Part shown: one piece after another, positions 11,935 to 21,539 of the stretch | Numbering within the stretch: the stretch's first letter is position 1 | Layout: every line of letters begins with the position of its first letter | DNA from: Cladocopium goreaui | Taxonomy: Eukaryota; Sar; Dinophyceae; Suessiales; Symbiodiniaceae | Length of the DNA: 64,000 bases | Assembly (NCBI GenBank): GCA_947184155.2 | Contig: CAMXCT020001654.1 | Location: forward strand, 62,001-126,000 | Direction of reading: 5' to 3' | The notes under the pieces: model-generated | The model's input: the letters and a program-made list of their open reading frames with translations, nothing else | Told to the model about the DNA's origin: nothing | Databases searched by the model: none | Translations under genes and position numbers: made by a program

Positions 11935-12605
11935 TTGAATACGATTTGACGATATGAATTTGATATGCTTTGAATTTGGGGTTATGATTTCGATATGATT
12001 TTGATATGGTTTTGATACGATTTTGATACGATTTTGATACGATTTTGATATGATTTTGATACGGTTTTGATATGGTTCCAGCGAGTTGGCTTCAAAAAAA
12101 GAAACAGAAACAGCGCAAGGATAGGTTTTTGGTCGATGTTTCGATGATTTTTATGGTTTTGGTATGATTTTGATCTGGTTTTGATGCGATTTTGGTACGA
12201 TTTTGATACGCTTTTGATACGATTTTGATACGGTTTTGGTATGATTTTGATCCGGTTTTTATATGGTTCCAGTGAGTTGGCTTCAAAAAAAGAAACAGAA
12301 ACAGCCCAGGGACATGTTTTTGGTCGAGTTTTCAATGGTTTTTATGGTTTTGGTATGATTTTGATATGGTTTTGATACGATTTTGATACGATTTTGATAT
12401 GATTTTGATATGGTTCCAGTGAGTTGGCTTCAGAAAAAGAAACCGAAACAGCACAGGGACAGGTTTTTGGTCGATTTGTCGAAGGTTTTTGTGGTTTTGA
12501 TATGATTTTGATACGCTTTTGATACGATTTTGATACGGTTTTGATATGGTTTTGATACGATTTTGGAATATTTTGGATATGGTTCCGATGGGTTGGTTTC
12601 AAATC
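11935..12605. repeat. Higher-order minisatellite (GATTTTGATACGATTTTGATA)
   Basis: Short units of about 12 bases (GATTTTGATACG, GATTTTGATATG, GGTTTTGATACG) fill the region. They are interrupted three times, at about 12075, 12265 and 12413, by a conserved block of about 85 bases beginning GGTTCCAGNGAGTTGGCTTC; a decayed fourth copy starts near 12581. The long minus-strand frames rich in YQNRIK are a by-product of the repeat period. Confidence 0.8.
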
Positions 12606-12873
12606 ACAAGTTTGACCCACATCAAGAATCATAACTGAAATCATATCAAAATCATAACTGAAACCATATCAAAATCATAACAGCAAAACCAAGCCATAAA
12701 CAAATCATAACAACAAATCATATCTGAAAACGTATCAAAATCATTAAACAAATATATTTTCAAAAACCTTCATCCTAGAGACTTCGGATGTGTTAATCCT
12801 AGTAGCCAAATTGTTGTTGATTCAAACGCTCCTACGAATAGGAAATATTTATGAAACATCATGTGACCCTTTC

Positions 12874-12944
12874 CAACTTGGAGTTGGTGGAATGGCGGCT
12901 TGGAAAGGGACCCGGAGCGAGCGCATCTGCTGGCTGCACAAATC
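12874..12944 (-). CDS. Exon candidate, unknown product
   Basis: The minus-strand acceptor GCTGAG is followed by 23 codons and 2 bases encoding DLCSQQMRSLRVPFQAAIPP. The third-position pattern is strongly GC. Ending at a GA donor (GTTG then GAAAGG) gives phase 2, which joins in frame to the exon at 11664-11748. It also follows in phase from 13601-13695. The plus strand is open too, so strand is not certain. Confidence 0.45.
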
Positions 12945-13447
12945 CTCAGCATGAGTTGATGGTGGATTGGCGTTGCTGAAAAGATTGGGAGCTACCAGTT
13001 TATACAGGGTTCGTGAGCCCGTTTAATTGGTACATTCTGCTAGTGCTAGGGGCCAATTAATTACAACTGCATTCACTACTGGCGGTTCTGAACAACCAAG
13101 CCACCTATGATTGTACACTAATGGTTCGCCAGTATGATCCGATTTGTGATGAAAATATCCCCGCAACTTTTGATGTTCAAAGGATTTTCCTATTGAGGTT
13201 GGTTTAGGAGTCTTGCAGTAATATACATGATCTTTGTAAAAAGCAACAAGGGCAGCGTCTCATTGTCTCATTGCATCAAAGGCATCTCGGGTTCAACTTT
13301 TCAGATCTTGTTATCCCTGGGAGGCCTCCCGTTGCCTCATTCTGGCAGCTTACTTTCTTCATCCTGTTCTTGCTGATGTCCGAGTAATTCAAGAGTACCC
13401 TTCAAAACATCTCTGGATCCCATCATCTTAAATCAATGGGAATTTCA

Positions 13448-13558
13448 GGATCCTAAAATGGAGGTACTGTACCATATAAGGCCATATTTTCTGGAAAATT
13501 CCCTTACATAGGCCTTACATAGGCCTTATATATGGTAGGTACCTCCAATTTAGGATCC
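13448..13558. mobile_element. Inverted-repeat element ending GGATCCTAAAATGGAGGTAC
   Basis: The left arm GGATCCTAAAATGGAGGTAC pairs with the right arm GTACCTCCAATTTAGGATCC, and inner ACCATATAAGGCC pairs with GGCCTTATATATGGT. Related GGAGGTTTCCTGAAATGGGG elements occur at about 22614-22725 and 41795-41900. Confidence 0.65.
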
Positions 13559-13600
13559 TGAAATGGCCACTAATCTTATCATGTATTCTGTGAGTATCAC

Positions 13601-13695
13601 CTCTGATATATTTCTACTGAACCCCACCACAAGCATTTCATCATCCACTCTCCAAGCAGCGATGTAGAATCTCTGGGCGGCCATCCACTTTTGGC
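13601..13695 (-). CDS. Exon candidate, unknown product
   Basis: The minus-strand acceptor TGCCAG is followed by 2 bases and 31 codons up to a GTGATA donor. The peptide includes KWMAAQRFYIAAWRVDDEML and then VVGFSRN. It ends in phase 0, matching the start of 12874-12944. The family is not recognised. Confidence 0.5.
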
Positions 13696-14194
13696 CTGGC
13701 AGCAACCATGGCAACCATGGCAACCATGGCAAATTGCAGCCTCACTTGGAGTTGGAAGGATCACATGAGAGAGAGACCACTGACTACTATGAAAAACTTG
13801 TTTTTTTAGACCAGAAGTTGGGTAACAGGAGTTAAAAGTTGGCGGCATTTAGACATCGGATGATGCTAAAATCGCAGCAGTGGTAACCCTCAGATACCAT
13901 TTGTTTTTAAGCAAAATCCAGTGATTGATTCGGCTGGAATCCTCACACCAGAACTGTGAAAAACCAGGATTACAAACCACTAAGCACCCAACCACCAACC
14001 ACCAACGACTGTTGAAAGCGCGCTGCGCGACACATGGGAGGAAGAGCCAACTTTAAGTGGCAGGTCTGAGTCATCCTGCCAGTCGACAGAGTCCGCCCAC
14101 TATGCACTGATCATCATGTATTCATGATGTCAGCAAAATCTATATACATCTTCTACGGAACACGCCAAGGTGCATTCCAAATCAATACTAGCCC

Positions 14195-14295
14195 GTATGG
14201 ATCCAAGTACCTTCTTAGGAAGTGTTTGGGGTATAATTTACTATAATTTGGAGGGTTAGCCGTACCTTCTCAAACAGTGTCTGGATCCATAGGGA
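14195..14295. mobile_element. Inverted-repeat element, family 5 (GGATCCATAGGG ends)
   Basis: The copy contains TTTGGAGGGTTAGCCGTACC and ends GTCTGGATCCATAGGG. It is the reverse orientation of the copies at 33220-33328 and 41403-41510, which begin CCCTATGGATCC. Confidence 0.65.
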
Positions 14296-14779
14296 GTATC
14301 CATAGACGTGGAGCTCCCAGAGCCCACTGGTATGAACTGGCATTCACTGAAGCGTACCACCGGGTACATCTTGTAACTATGAACCAACATCCGCGTCCTT
14401 ATGAAATTCACCACCCTGGGTATCGAACAGCCACCTTGGACCTCCATAAAAGTTACCAAGGCTCCCATATGCCTACCTGGTTTGACAACACCAAACAATT
14501 CAGACAAATTTCTCCATTTTGGCAGGATCGAAGTAAATGGGGTCAATTAGTAAACCCTTACTGCCAGGATACTTAGCTTGTGTGCGGCTGTCATGTTTCC
14601 GAACGGTATCACGGAAAGCATTGCGCGAGTCAAAAAAAATAATTTGTGATATTACTAGCACTAGTAGATATTAGATGATATTAGTAGTATATTTATGGAT
14701 ACTTGGTTCATTCCAAATCTATACTCATACTAATTACTATTATCTACTATACTCATTCCACCCTCCAGTTGTCCCAAAC

Positions 14780-14857
14780 CCCCCACTCGGCCGGGCCACT
14801 GGGCCTCAGAAGCGACGTGGCATCATACTGCCAAGGCTCTCCGACCGACAAACCTGC
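14780..14857 (-). CDS. Exon candidate, unknown product
   Basis: The minus-strand acceptor CGGCCAG opens 26 codons encoding AGLSVGEPWQYDATSLLRPS followed by GPAEWG. The possible donor is GGG then GTTTGG. The codon pattern is good, though plus-strand frames here are also open. Function unknown. Confidence 0.45.
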
Positions 14858-15235
14858 CTGGCCGTGTGGTGTCAAACATGGCTGGCCGGGAAATACCTTT
14901 TAAATGAGCAATTACAGGGCTTGGTAAATGTCCTTTTTGGGGATTTTGAACATCACTTTCAAATATCTAAAGATTATATCCCCCATATTTGGGTGATGTT
15001 CAATTAGGACATTTACCAACCCCTGAATTAAAGTGGAATGTTATTTGATCTTATATGATGTGATACGGTATATGGTGGATTGTCCATTGCCATGGTTGAT
15101 GACTGGAAGGTATATGCTATGTATAATGATAGACTTGATGAGGCCTGCGTGATTATCGTGGTTTCTTCTAAAACATATGCTGCTTCTAAACCCAATGAAC
15201 ATTCTTCTGCTATTTAAAAATGAAATATACACACA

Positions 15236-15240
15236 CATAT

Positions 15241-15288
<48 letters not shown>

Positions 15289-15395
15289 GTAGATAGATAG
15301 ATAGATAGACAGATAGACAGATAGACAGATAGATAGATAGATAGGTAGATAGACAGACAGACAGATAGATAGATAGATAGATAGACACACGCACA
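15236..15395. repeat. GATA/GACA microsatellite
   Basis: About 40 tetranucleotide units, mainly GATA with blocks of GACA and a few GGTA variants. Confidence 0.95.
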
Positions 15396-15638
15396 CATAT
15401 ATACACATATATATAGATATATATATACATATACATATGTCTAACAATTGCCTAAATCAGTTTGTTTTACACGTTGGCCGCGGGACCATGCGATCCAAGT
15501 TCAGTTTGATGCTGTTTGTAGGGTTGAAATCAGGTCTTCAAGTCCCTTCCAGATTGGGGACAGGTCAATGACCCATGGAATCGATCAAAGGCACAAGAGT
15601 GCAGAGACCATTTTTTTCAGTAATTCAGGTCTCACAAC

Positions 15639-15737
15639 TGATGCGGAGAGGATCTGCAAGTAGAAGGCTGGCAAATGATGAAACCGCGTCGGCATGCGTA
15701 TCATTTTTCAGTGACGCCACCAGCTGAGGCATCTGCC
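15639..15737 (-). CDS. Exon candidate, possible helical repeat segment
   Basis: The minus-strand frame, bounded by a TCAGTAG acceptor and a GTTGTG donor, gives QMPQLVASLKNDTHADAVSS and then FASLLLADPLRI. The pattern of leucines and alanines recalls one armadillo/HEAT-type helical repeat, but one repeat is too little to assign a family. It may belong to the M16 gene or to a separate gene. Confidence 0.45.
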
Positions 15738-16187
15738 CTACTGATACATACAACGAGAGACTAACCAATGGCCTTGCGGCCTTGCTCCAACATTGTGCGT
15801 GTCCGAAAATTGAAGCTAGCCAAAGAAGGAAAACCAAGAAAACAAAACAAACTATTGGCAGAACATCTTCCTTCTGCCATCTGTAACCTTCTTACGGACT
15901 CCCAATAATGCGAGCGCCCCATGTGTAAAAGCTTCCTATCGAACTTCACATCCTAGCAAGGGCTTTTGTGAAACTGATTAAAAGCATTGCCAACACCCTC
16001 CCCCAAAAAACACACATTGCTACTAGATATTCTCATCCCCCCGGAGAAAAACAATAAACAATTGGTTTGCAGAGTTACACACATAAAAGACATGCAAACA
16101 AATAACATAACATCCTGAACTATCCATCCAGTTACAGTAGTTGACCCAGAAAACTGCTGGAAACGGCAATTTTTCGGCTAGCTGCAC

Positions 16188-16217
16188 CTGAGGGATATTG
16201 GCAAAGGCTTGGTTCAC
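16188..16217 (-). CDS. M16 peptidase, exon 4 (30 bp)
   Basis: The acceptor GCGACAG is followed by ten codons, VNQAFANIPQ, then the donor GTGCAG. Both ends are in phase 0, continuing exactly from the exon at 16797-16878. The sequence fits the helix after IVGD in M16 proteins. Flanking sequence on both sides is also open, so a longer exon is possible. Confidence 0.5.
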
Positions 16218-18867
16218 CTGTCGCGTCCAATCTTTGCGGCCTATTTTGATAGGGAACATGATGATTCTATCGGATTCGCCAAGAAACACATATAATTACA
16301 TTCTAATTGGGATTAGGCAATTTAAGTTACATAATCCAATTATGTCCAATTTACGAATTGTCTTCTCCAGCTCTTGAGCCATCCATCCCCATGTTTTATA
16401 TTGTTTGTAGGGAAGGGAATGCAAATTTCTGCGACCACCAGCCTGTTCGTTTAGATGGCAGTGCAACTGTAACACCATTTTGGTTGGTTATATCAGTTCT
16501 AATGTGGCAAACCCAACATGATAAACCAAAAAAATGGGGGATGGTTCCAATCAAATCCGTTTCTCTACAGTCACTGGGGACCGATTTTTGGCTTGTGGTT
16601 TGCCAACCACTATGCTTATTTTTGGGAGCAAAATAGCCATGGTACCAGAAGAACCTTCTGAATCAAGGCCCATGCCATACCCCTACTATTGAACATCCCC
16701 TAAATGGTACCGGGTAAGTGTAAATCCCCTACTAAACCATGGTTTCTACCGGGTATTTACATAATATTTTCGGGGAAGGGATTCTGAAGCTTTCACCATC
16801 CGCGTCACCTGCTGGATCGTTTCTTCCTCATCAATATCTCCCACGATGAACAGCGTGGCGTTCTCAGGGACATACCACCTCACGATGATCCAGAAAGAAT
16901 CCGTCTCTCAATCATGAACATTTTTTTTGGGAACTAGAACCCATCATTAGAAGCAATATTTTTCGACACTTGGGGGATGGATGAACAATAAAAATGATTT
17001 TACATGATTTACCAACAAACATATGGCTTTCAGGCAGAATTCTAGGACACGTGGAACGCTAATGAGCCCTACTTTTGATAGTAATTTCGATCTGATAAAA
17101 TGCAAGGTGCCGCCCCCCCCCAGTTTGAAGTTGATTTCTAAAACCTCATTAACTCTGGGTGTAAATATCATAAACCATATGCATAATTATTGGAGATATT
17201 ATATAACCAACTTAAGACCAAGTTAGCTTTCGTTTGGGGGCCCTACTTGTGGGGGTGTTAATTCAATATTCAAGAAATCGGGACATACCACGCCAAGGTA
17301 AAAACACACAACAACTATAGCTAATTGCCCTGCACGTGAATTGATAGCAACGTGCGTGCGATAAATAGATCATGTATCAGGCCAAATGAACAGGTACTAT
17401 CTGGTTATGACATTCACAGTTTGCCATGGAAAATCCACCCATGCTATTAAGAACGGTAAACCATCTATTTCGATTAGGACCATTTCCCATGGCTATGTCA
17501 GTCATAACCAGAGGGTAACTGTAACGATGAATAACCGCAGTTCATGAGTACAACTGGGCCCATATCCAACCAATAAAGTCACACGAATCTCGAAGAATCT
17601 CGAATATATAATTTCTCCCCCAACCTAAGAGTATCTATAGGGGGTTGATTTGGTACATGTATGATCAGATGAGCAGCTCCACGTACCATTCTCATGGGAG
17701 ACCCCTCTATATATTGATCAACCGACCAGTCGGAAGCCAGTCCTGGAGTGGAAGCGTCGAAGCTCCTCGACTGTCCAGGAGGCAATCTGTTGCTCAAGGC
17801 CTGTTGGGAGCCAAAGGGAGGCTGAACATGTTTGTTGTTTCTCGTTCTTTTGTTTTACAGTAAGTAAATGGATATCAATGTGAAAATCTATGGATATCAC
17901 ATTGATATCAATTTACGGAAGAGGAATTGACTTGCCAAGTGATATCTCGAATTCTTTAAGGTTCATGCTAAGGAGGAGCTTACAGGAAATCATTGTTTCT
18001 TTTACATGTTTGATCATGATTGATTTCCACCATTGATTTCCCGAACGCAGTGCTTTCCTGCAGCTCCATTCCGGGACACGGCCAAGAAAACCATCAGTAA
18101 GGTTTGATCGGAGATTGTCCTTCTTCCAACTCTGGGAGCTTCAAACATGCAAAACCAAAATCACCCAGGGGGGAATCCAGGAAACCATACCAGTACATGT
18201 ATATAATATATATATATATATATTTATTTATACCTGTATATATATATATATACACATATACATGTATACAGTATACATGTATACCCATGTATATCTACAA
18301 ACAGAGCAAGATGGATACATCATATTGGGGATGCTGAGCCGCTGAGACAACTGAACATGGAGACTTTGGCAGCAAGATCTTCTCAGATGTTCCGGCTATA
18401 AAATCCTTGTGATACTGGACAGAGTATGTGTATACATTGTACATATCTGGGTAAATTATAATAATTCACTAACCTGAAAAAAGGTCATTTAGGGATAGTC
18501 ACCCTTACTAACCATCATTCCCAGTGAGGTCGCAGTGAGGTCGTTATAATTTACCCAGAAATATGTATAAACAGCGTCCATGTGTGTGTTTGTTTGTGTG
18601 TGCGCGAGCGTTTCATGCATATGGAACTGCAGTAGATGCTTGTGTAAATGTTCAAACATCATGGAGAATGATGTAAATAAATACAATATAAATATATACA
18701 CACATAGATGTACAAAAGTGGGGAAAAACACATGAACAAAGTTGAACAAATGCAGGGCCGGCCACTTTGATGTTATATCAATTGCGCCCATTGCTGCCAA
18801 GACGCCAATGGGAAAGCGGGTGTGGATGCAGTTGTCCCCATGCAAAGCGCTCAAAAATTGAGTTTGC
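16188..18867 (-). CDS. M16 metallopeptidase gene (stromal processing peptidase-like), four exons
   Basis: Four minus-strand exons (18806-18867, 17743-17800, 16797-16878, 16188-16217) join in phase. Read together they cover the stretch of the M16 family where plastid stromal processing peptidases carry a RFPIG motif, a conserved tryptophan helix, FHxRWY-P-NATL-IVGD and a short helix ending IP. The family cleaves transit peptides from proteins imported into plastids. The zinc-binding HxxEH motif, which should lie upstream, was not found between 18868 and 21489, a stretch containing transposon-like sequence and a tandem repeat. The gene is therefore either incompletely recognised or disrupted. 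Downstream exons may include candidates at 15.7 to 4.7 kb. Confidence 0.7.
16797..16878 (-). CDS. M16 peptidase, exon 3 (WYVPENATLFIVGD)
   Basis: The acceptor CGTGAG is followed by G, completing an AGG codon with the previous exon. It encodes WYVPENATLFIVGDIDEEET and then IQQVTRM. The WY-x-P-x-NATL-x-IVGDID pattern is the most diagnostic M16 signature in the window and is closest to stromal processing peptidase. The donor is ATG then GTGAAAG. Confidence 0.8.
17395..17517. mobile_element. Inverted-repeat element, family 1
   Basis: TACTATCTGGTTATGACATT at the left pairs with GTCATAACCAGAGGGTA at the right. It lies in the intron between M16 exons 2 and 3. Confidence 0.7.
17743..17800 (-). CDS. 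M16 peptidase, exon 2
   Basis: The acceptor CCCAACAG is followed by GC, completing a glycine codon, and then LEQQIASWTVEELRRFHS. The exon ends CTCCAG directly before GACTGG, so the intron starts with GA. The joined reading FHSRWY agrees with the family, which fixes the non-canonical donor. Confidence 0.75.
18447..18558. mobile_element. Inverted-repeat element, family 3 (CTGGGTAAATTATAA ends)
   Basis: The left end CTGGGTAAATTATAATAA faces the right end TTATAATTTACCCAG. Inside is a direct repeat of GTGAGGTCG. Another good copy is at 55330-55431, and partial copies lie near 4360-4490 and 41170-41240. Confidence 0.7.
18806..18867 (-). CDS. M16 peptidase, exon 1 of those found
   Basis: The acceptor GCTTAG is followed by G and 20 codons including FLSALHGDNCIHTRFPI, then G. 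The exon ends ATTG before GCGTCT, a GC donor; joining to exon 2 gives the expected RFPIGLE. Stromal processing peptidases have LHxxNxxxxRFPIGLE at this place (established family knowledge). Confidence 0.75.
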
Positions 18868-19319
18868 CTAAGCGCCGGAACGATTGCTGATTGCTTTGTG
18901 ATTTCTCAATTTGACTGAACAGACTGAACATACAAATATCATGAAAAAAGAAATCGAATCGCACGTATATAATTGCCATAAAATTGATAGGTTACTTTAA
19001 TGAAAGTAAAATCTGTTATGGTGAAGTTGGGGCTCTTTCCGTCACATTGCCACTGTATACTGGCCATCATTCTTCGTCTTTTCATGGCAACGATCATCAT
19101 CCAAGAGGTGTGAAATCGAGCGTGACTAGCTGGCAAATCCCCTACACATGGAATGTTTCATGCGAAAATCATCTATCAACGGGGGACATATCCGTTGCTA
19201 TCTTCTGGGAGATTTTTGAAAATCAGCAACCAATGTAGTTTCTTTTATTTTATTCTAGCATTCAACAACTTCAAAAGTGGCATTTGTTCAGTATATTTTG
19301 CCTAGTCAGCTAGTTTCGT

Positions 19320-20493
19320 ACCCTTGTGGAAAATTCGATTTGTTTTCAATGGTCCCTACACCCACTTGCCCTCTCACAATAGCTCCTTTTTGCCATGCTC
19401 TGAGCGTACGATGATTGTCCACGGGCAAATCGTGGCAAATCTTCGGCTCTGCGACATCCCAGGGCACCTCTCTATTCCGCCAGGTGGAACGGCGCAGCTC
19501 CCGCATTTCAGTCGTCCACTTTTTCGGCTGAGACCAGGGATCAAAAGTACCACTTGGAAATCTGAAAATCGGGTAATTTCTCAAAACTGCCATTTGAATA
19601 GGGCAAACGATGGTCAAATTGATGAGCCACGGGATTGTGGAGTTCCATATTCAAACCCACTTGCTGCATTGGAGATTTAGCCCTCAAATATGGTGGTATA
19701 AGGTCAGCCATTTCATTGTGATATAGTGCGATAATATAACAAAAATCTAAGGTGTTAACCCGGGACATTCTTTTGGCAGCAAGATGCCACGTTTGATATA
19801 TAATTCTCTCTCGCTCCATCGCCTTCAGACCAAATTAATTTCATATATGTCATCAATTCTGACACCTTGTAGAGAATATGATGCCCATGGACACTCCCAA
19901 AAAGGTAGCACGGATTTACACAACCGTGTGTTTTTGACATCAACGTGTCAAAACGCCTCACGTTTTGTCATTTTTCAAATCAGCAATTTCGTCAAGAGAC
20001 GACGAAAAGTTTGCAGAGGCTTTTTTTCATCTCGCATCTGCTCGCTATGTCTCACTTGGACATGTTGTGGCGATAGATCCATTGATACATTCTATCCCAG
20101 AATCTAGCATTGATTGTTGGGCCAGTGCGGTTCTTCATTTGACTGGGGCAAAATTTTGTGAGATGTTTCCAACAACGATCAATTTGTTGGGTTCCTGCAA
20201 CTTTCTTTCTTCCCCGCACTCGCACCTTCCGAGTCCATTCACTACGCATGTGGACCACGGACTTCACCACCAAGCGTTGCTCGCGGTTTTTTCTGGCGAC
20301 TGTCTTCCAACTTTGACATCCATCTGGGTAAACAATAGTTCCATGTTAAATTGTGTCAAGAGGCCGCTGTCACGAATTTCGTCAATGGATTCTGTTGGTG
20401 GTTTTCCTTTAGGAGCTGTTAAAGTCAAGGCAGCCGGTGCGACTACCATTTTGCGGGAACCCTTTTGGGCCATTCCCAAGATTCGGAGAAACA
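19320..20493. other. Complex region with open frames on both strands, possibly transposon-derived
   Basis: Both strands carry unusually long open frames: 19324-19680 and 19965-20504 on plus; 19306-19617, 20052-20273 and 20264-20500 on minus. The minus frame at 20052-20273 contains GTQQIDRCWKHLTKFCP and FWDRMYQWIYRHNM, which loosely resembles the C-terminal part of ISXO2-type DDE transposases; it would need a frameshift to join the frame at 20264-20500. This is only a suspicion. The region separates the 3' end of paralog A from the M16 exons. Confidence 0.3.
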
Positions 20494-20785
20494 GCATCAA
20501 CTAGTTCCGCAAGCGTACATGGACGTTATTATCCCACCCCACCCCACCCCACCCGTGCCAACAACGTAGCACAGCGTAGAGCTGCCAGTGTGCTAGAACA
20601 TTCCATCAACGTAGCATCAACTAGTTCCGCAAGCGTACATGGACGTTATTATCCCACCCCACCCCACCCCACCCGTGCCAACAACGTAGCACAGCGTAGA
20701 GCTGCCAGTGTGCTAGAACATTCCATCAACGTAGCATCAACTAGTTCCGCAAGCGTACATGGACGATATTATCCCACCCCACCCC
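20494..20785. repeat. 120 bp tandem repeat, about 2.4 copies
   Basis: The unit starting GCATCAACTAGTTCCGCAAG begins at 20494, 20614 and 20734, exactly 120 bases apart. The first two copies are identical by eye; the third has one change (GGACGATATT) and breaks off in the CCCCACC run. Each unit contains (CCCCA)n and (ATCAACGTA) motifs. As 120 is divisible by three, a plus-strand frame passes through all copies (20437-20901). Confidence 0.9.
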
Positions 20786-21489
20786 ACCTCCCCAATCATA
20801 TACTTTCCATGTGCGGTGACCACGAAAATCACAACGCCTACACGGTTGTAGAAATACGTGTCACCAAAAACATAGGGTCCATAAATGTCCTGTTCTTCTA
20901 ATAGACCCTAATATTAAATAAAATCCACAGAACAAAAAACAACCTGATTTAGTATTGGCTCTAATGACTCTAATGATCATAGATATAATTCTTCATTTTA
21001 GGGCCACAAATGGGCTCCGGTAGTCATAGCATGGCTAGCTGGAGCCCACATTTAGTTCGTTCATTTTCCGGCTATAAACTTCCATCTGTATTGGATTTCC
21101 CATTGCCAAGTTGACTACAGGAGGATCATCCCACTTAGCACGTGGCTCATAACCCTGGTTAGTAAGTTCAAGTGGTTTATCCCATTTCTAGATGGCTGAA
21201 AAAGGCCCAGTTACTACCCAGATCTAGTGGGGTGATTCACAAAGTCATGTCAACCCGGATTTTTTTTTATACCCTGGTTGATTACGTGTGGTGCTTCCCC
21301 CAGTGATTTTTATGGCTACTGAAATTAGGTACCCCCAATAAACCATAGTTTATTAATTCGGGGGATACTTCCCCAATAGTCATGCTCTGACACTTAAATG
21401 GTACCCCCCCAATTATACAGCTGCTTGGGGTTTATTATATATAATCCAGGGTTGATATCATGTTGTTAGTTCCATCTTCGGGTCATGTT

Positions 21490-21539
21490 TCAAAATTCTT
21501 CAGATTTCCCTGTCTCCGCCTTTCGGCCGACCTCATCCG
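21490..21539 (-). CDS. Paralog A, last exon with stop
   Basis: The acceptor CTTCAAG is followed by CGGATGAGGTCG, the same 12 bases as in paralog B at 51361-51372. In the phase set by the previous exon it reads SDEVGRKAETGKSEEF and then TGA. Paralog B diverges after DEV and carries a much longer tail. Confidence 0.6.

Noticed and set aside
11982..12644. Long minus-strand frames rich in YQNRIK
   Set aside because: They are the translation of a minisatellite with a period compatible with an open frame.
15041..15447. Frames translating as [12 protein letters not shown]
   Set aside because: Produced by the GATA/GACA microsatellite.
19541..19680. Minus-strand peptide HQFDHRLPYSNGSFEKLPDF as a second M16-like segment
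   Set aside because: Resemblance to the M16C loop is short, the frame ends in a stop, and its place upstream of the RFPIG exon does not fit the family order.
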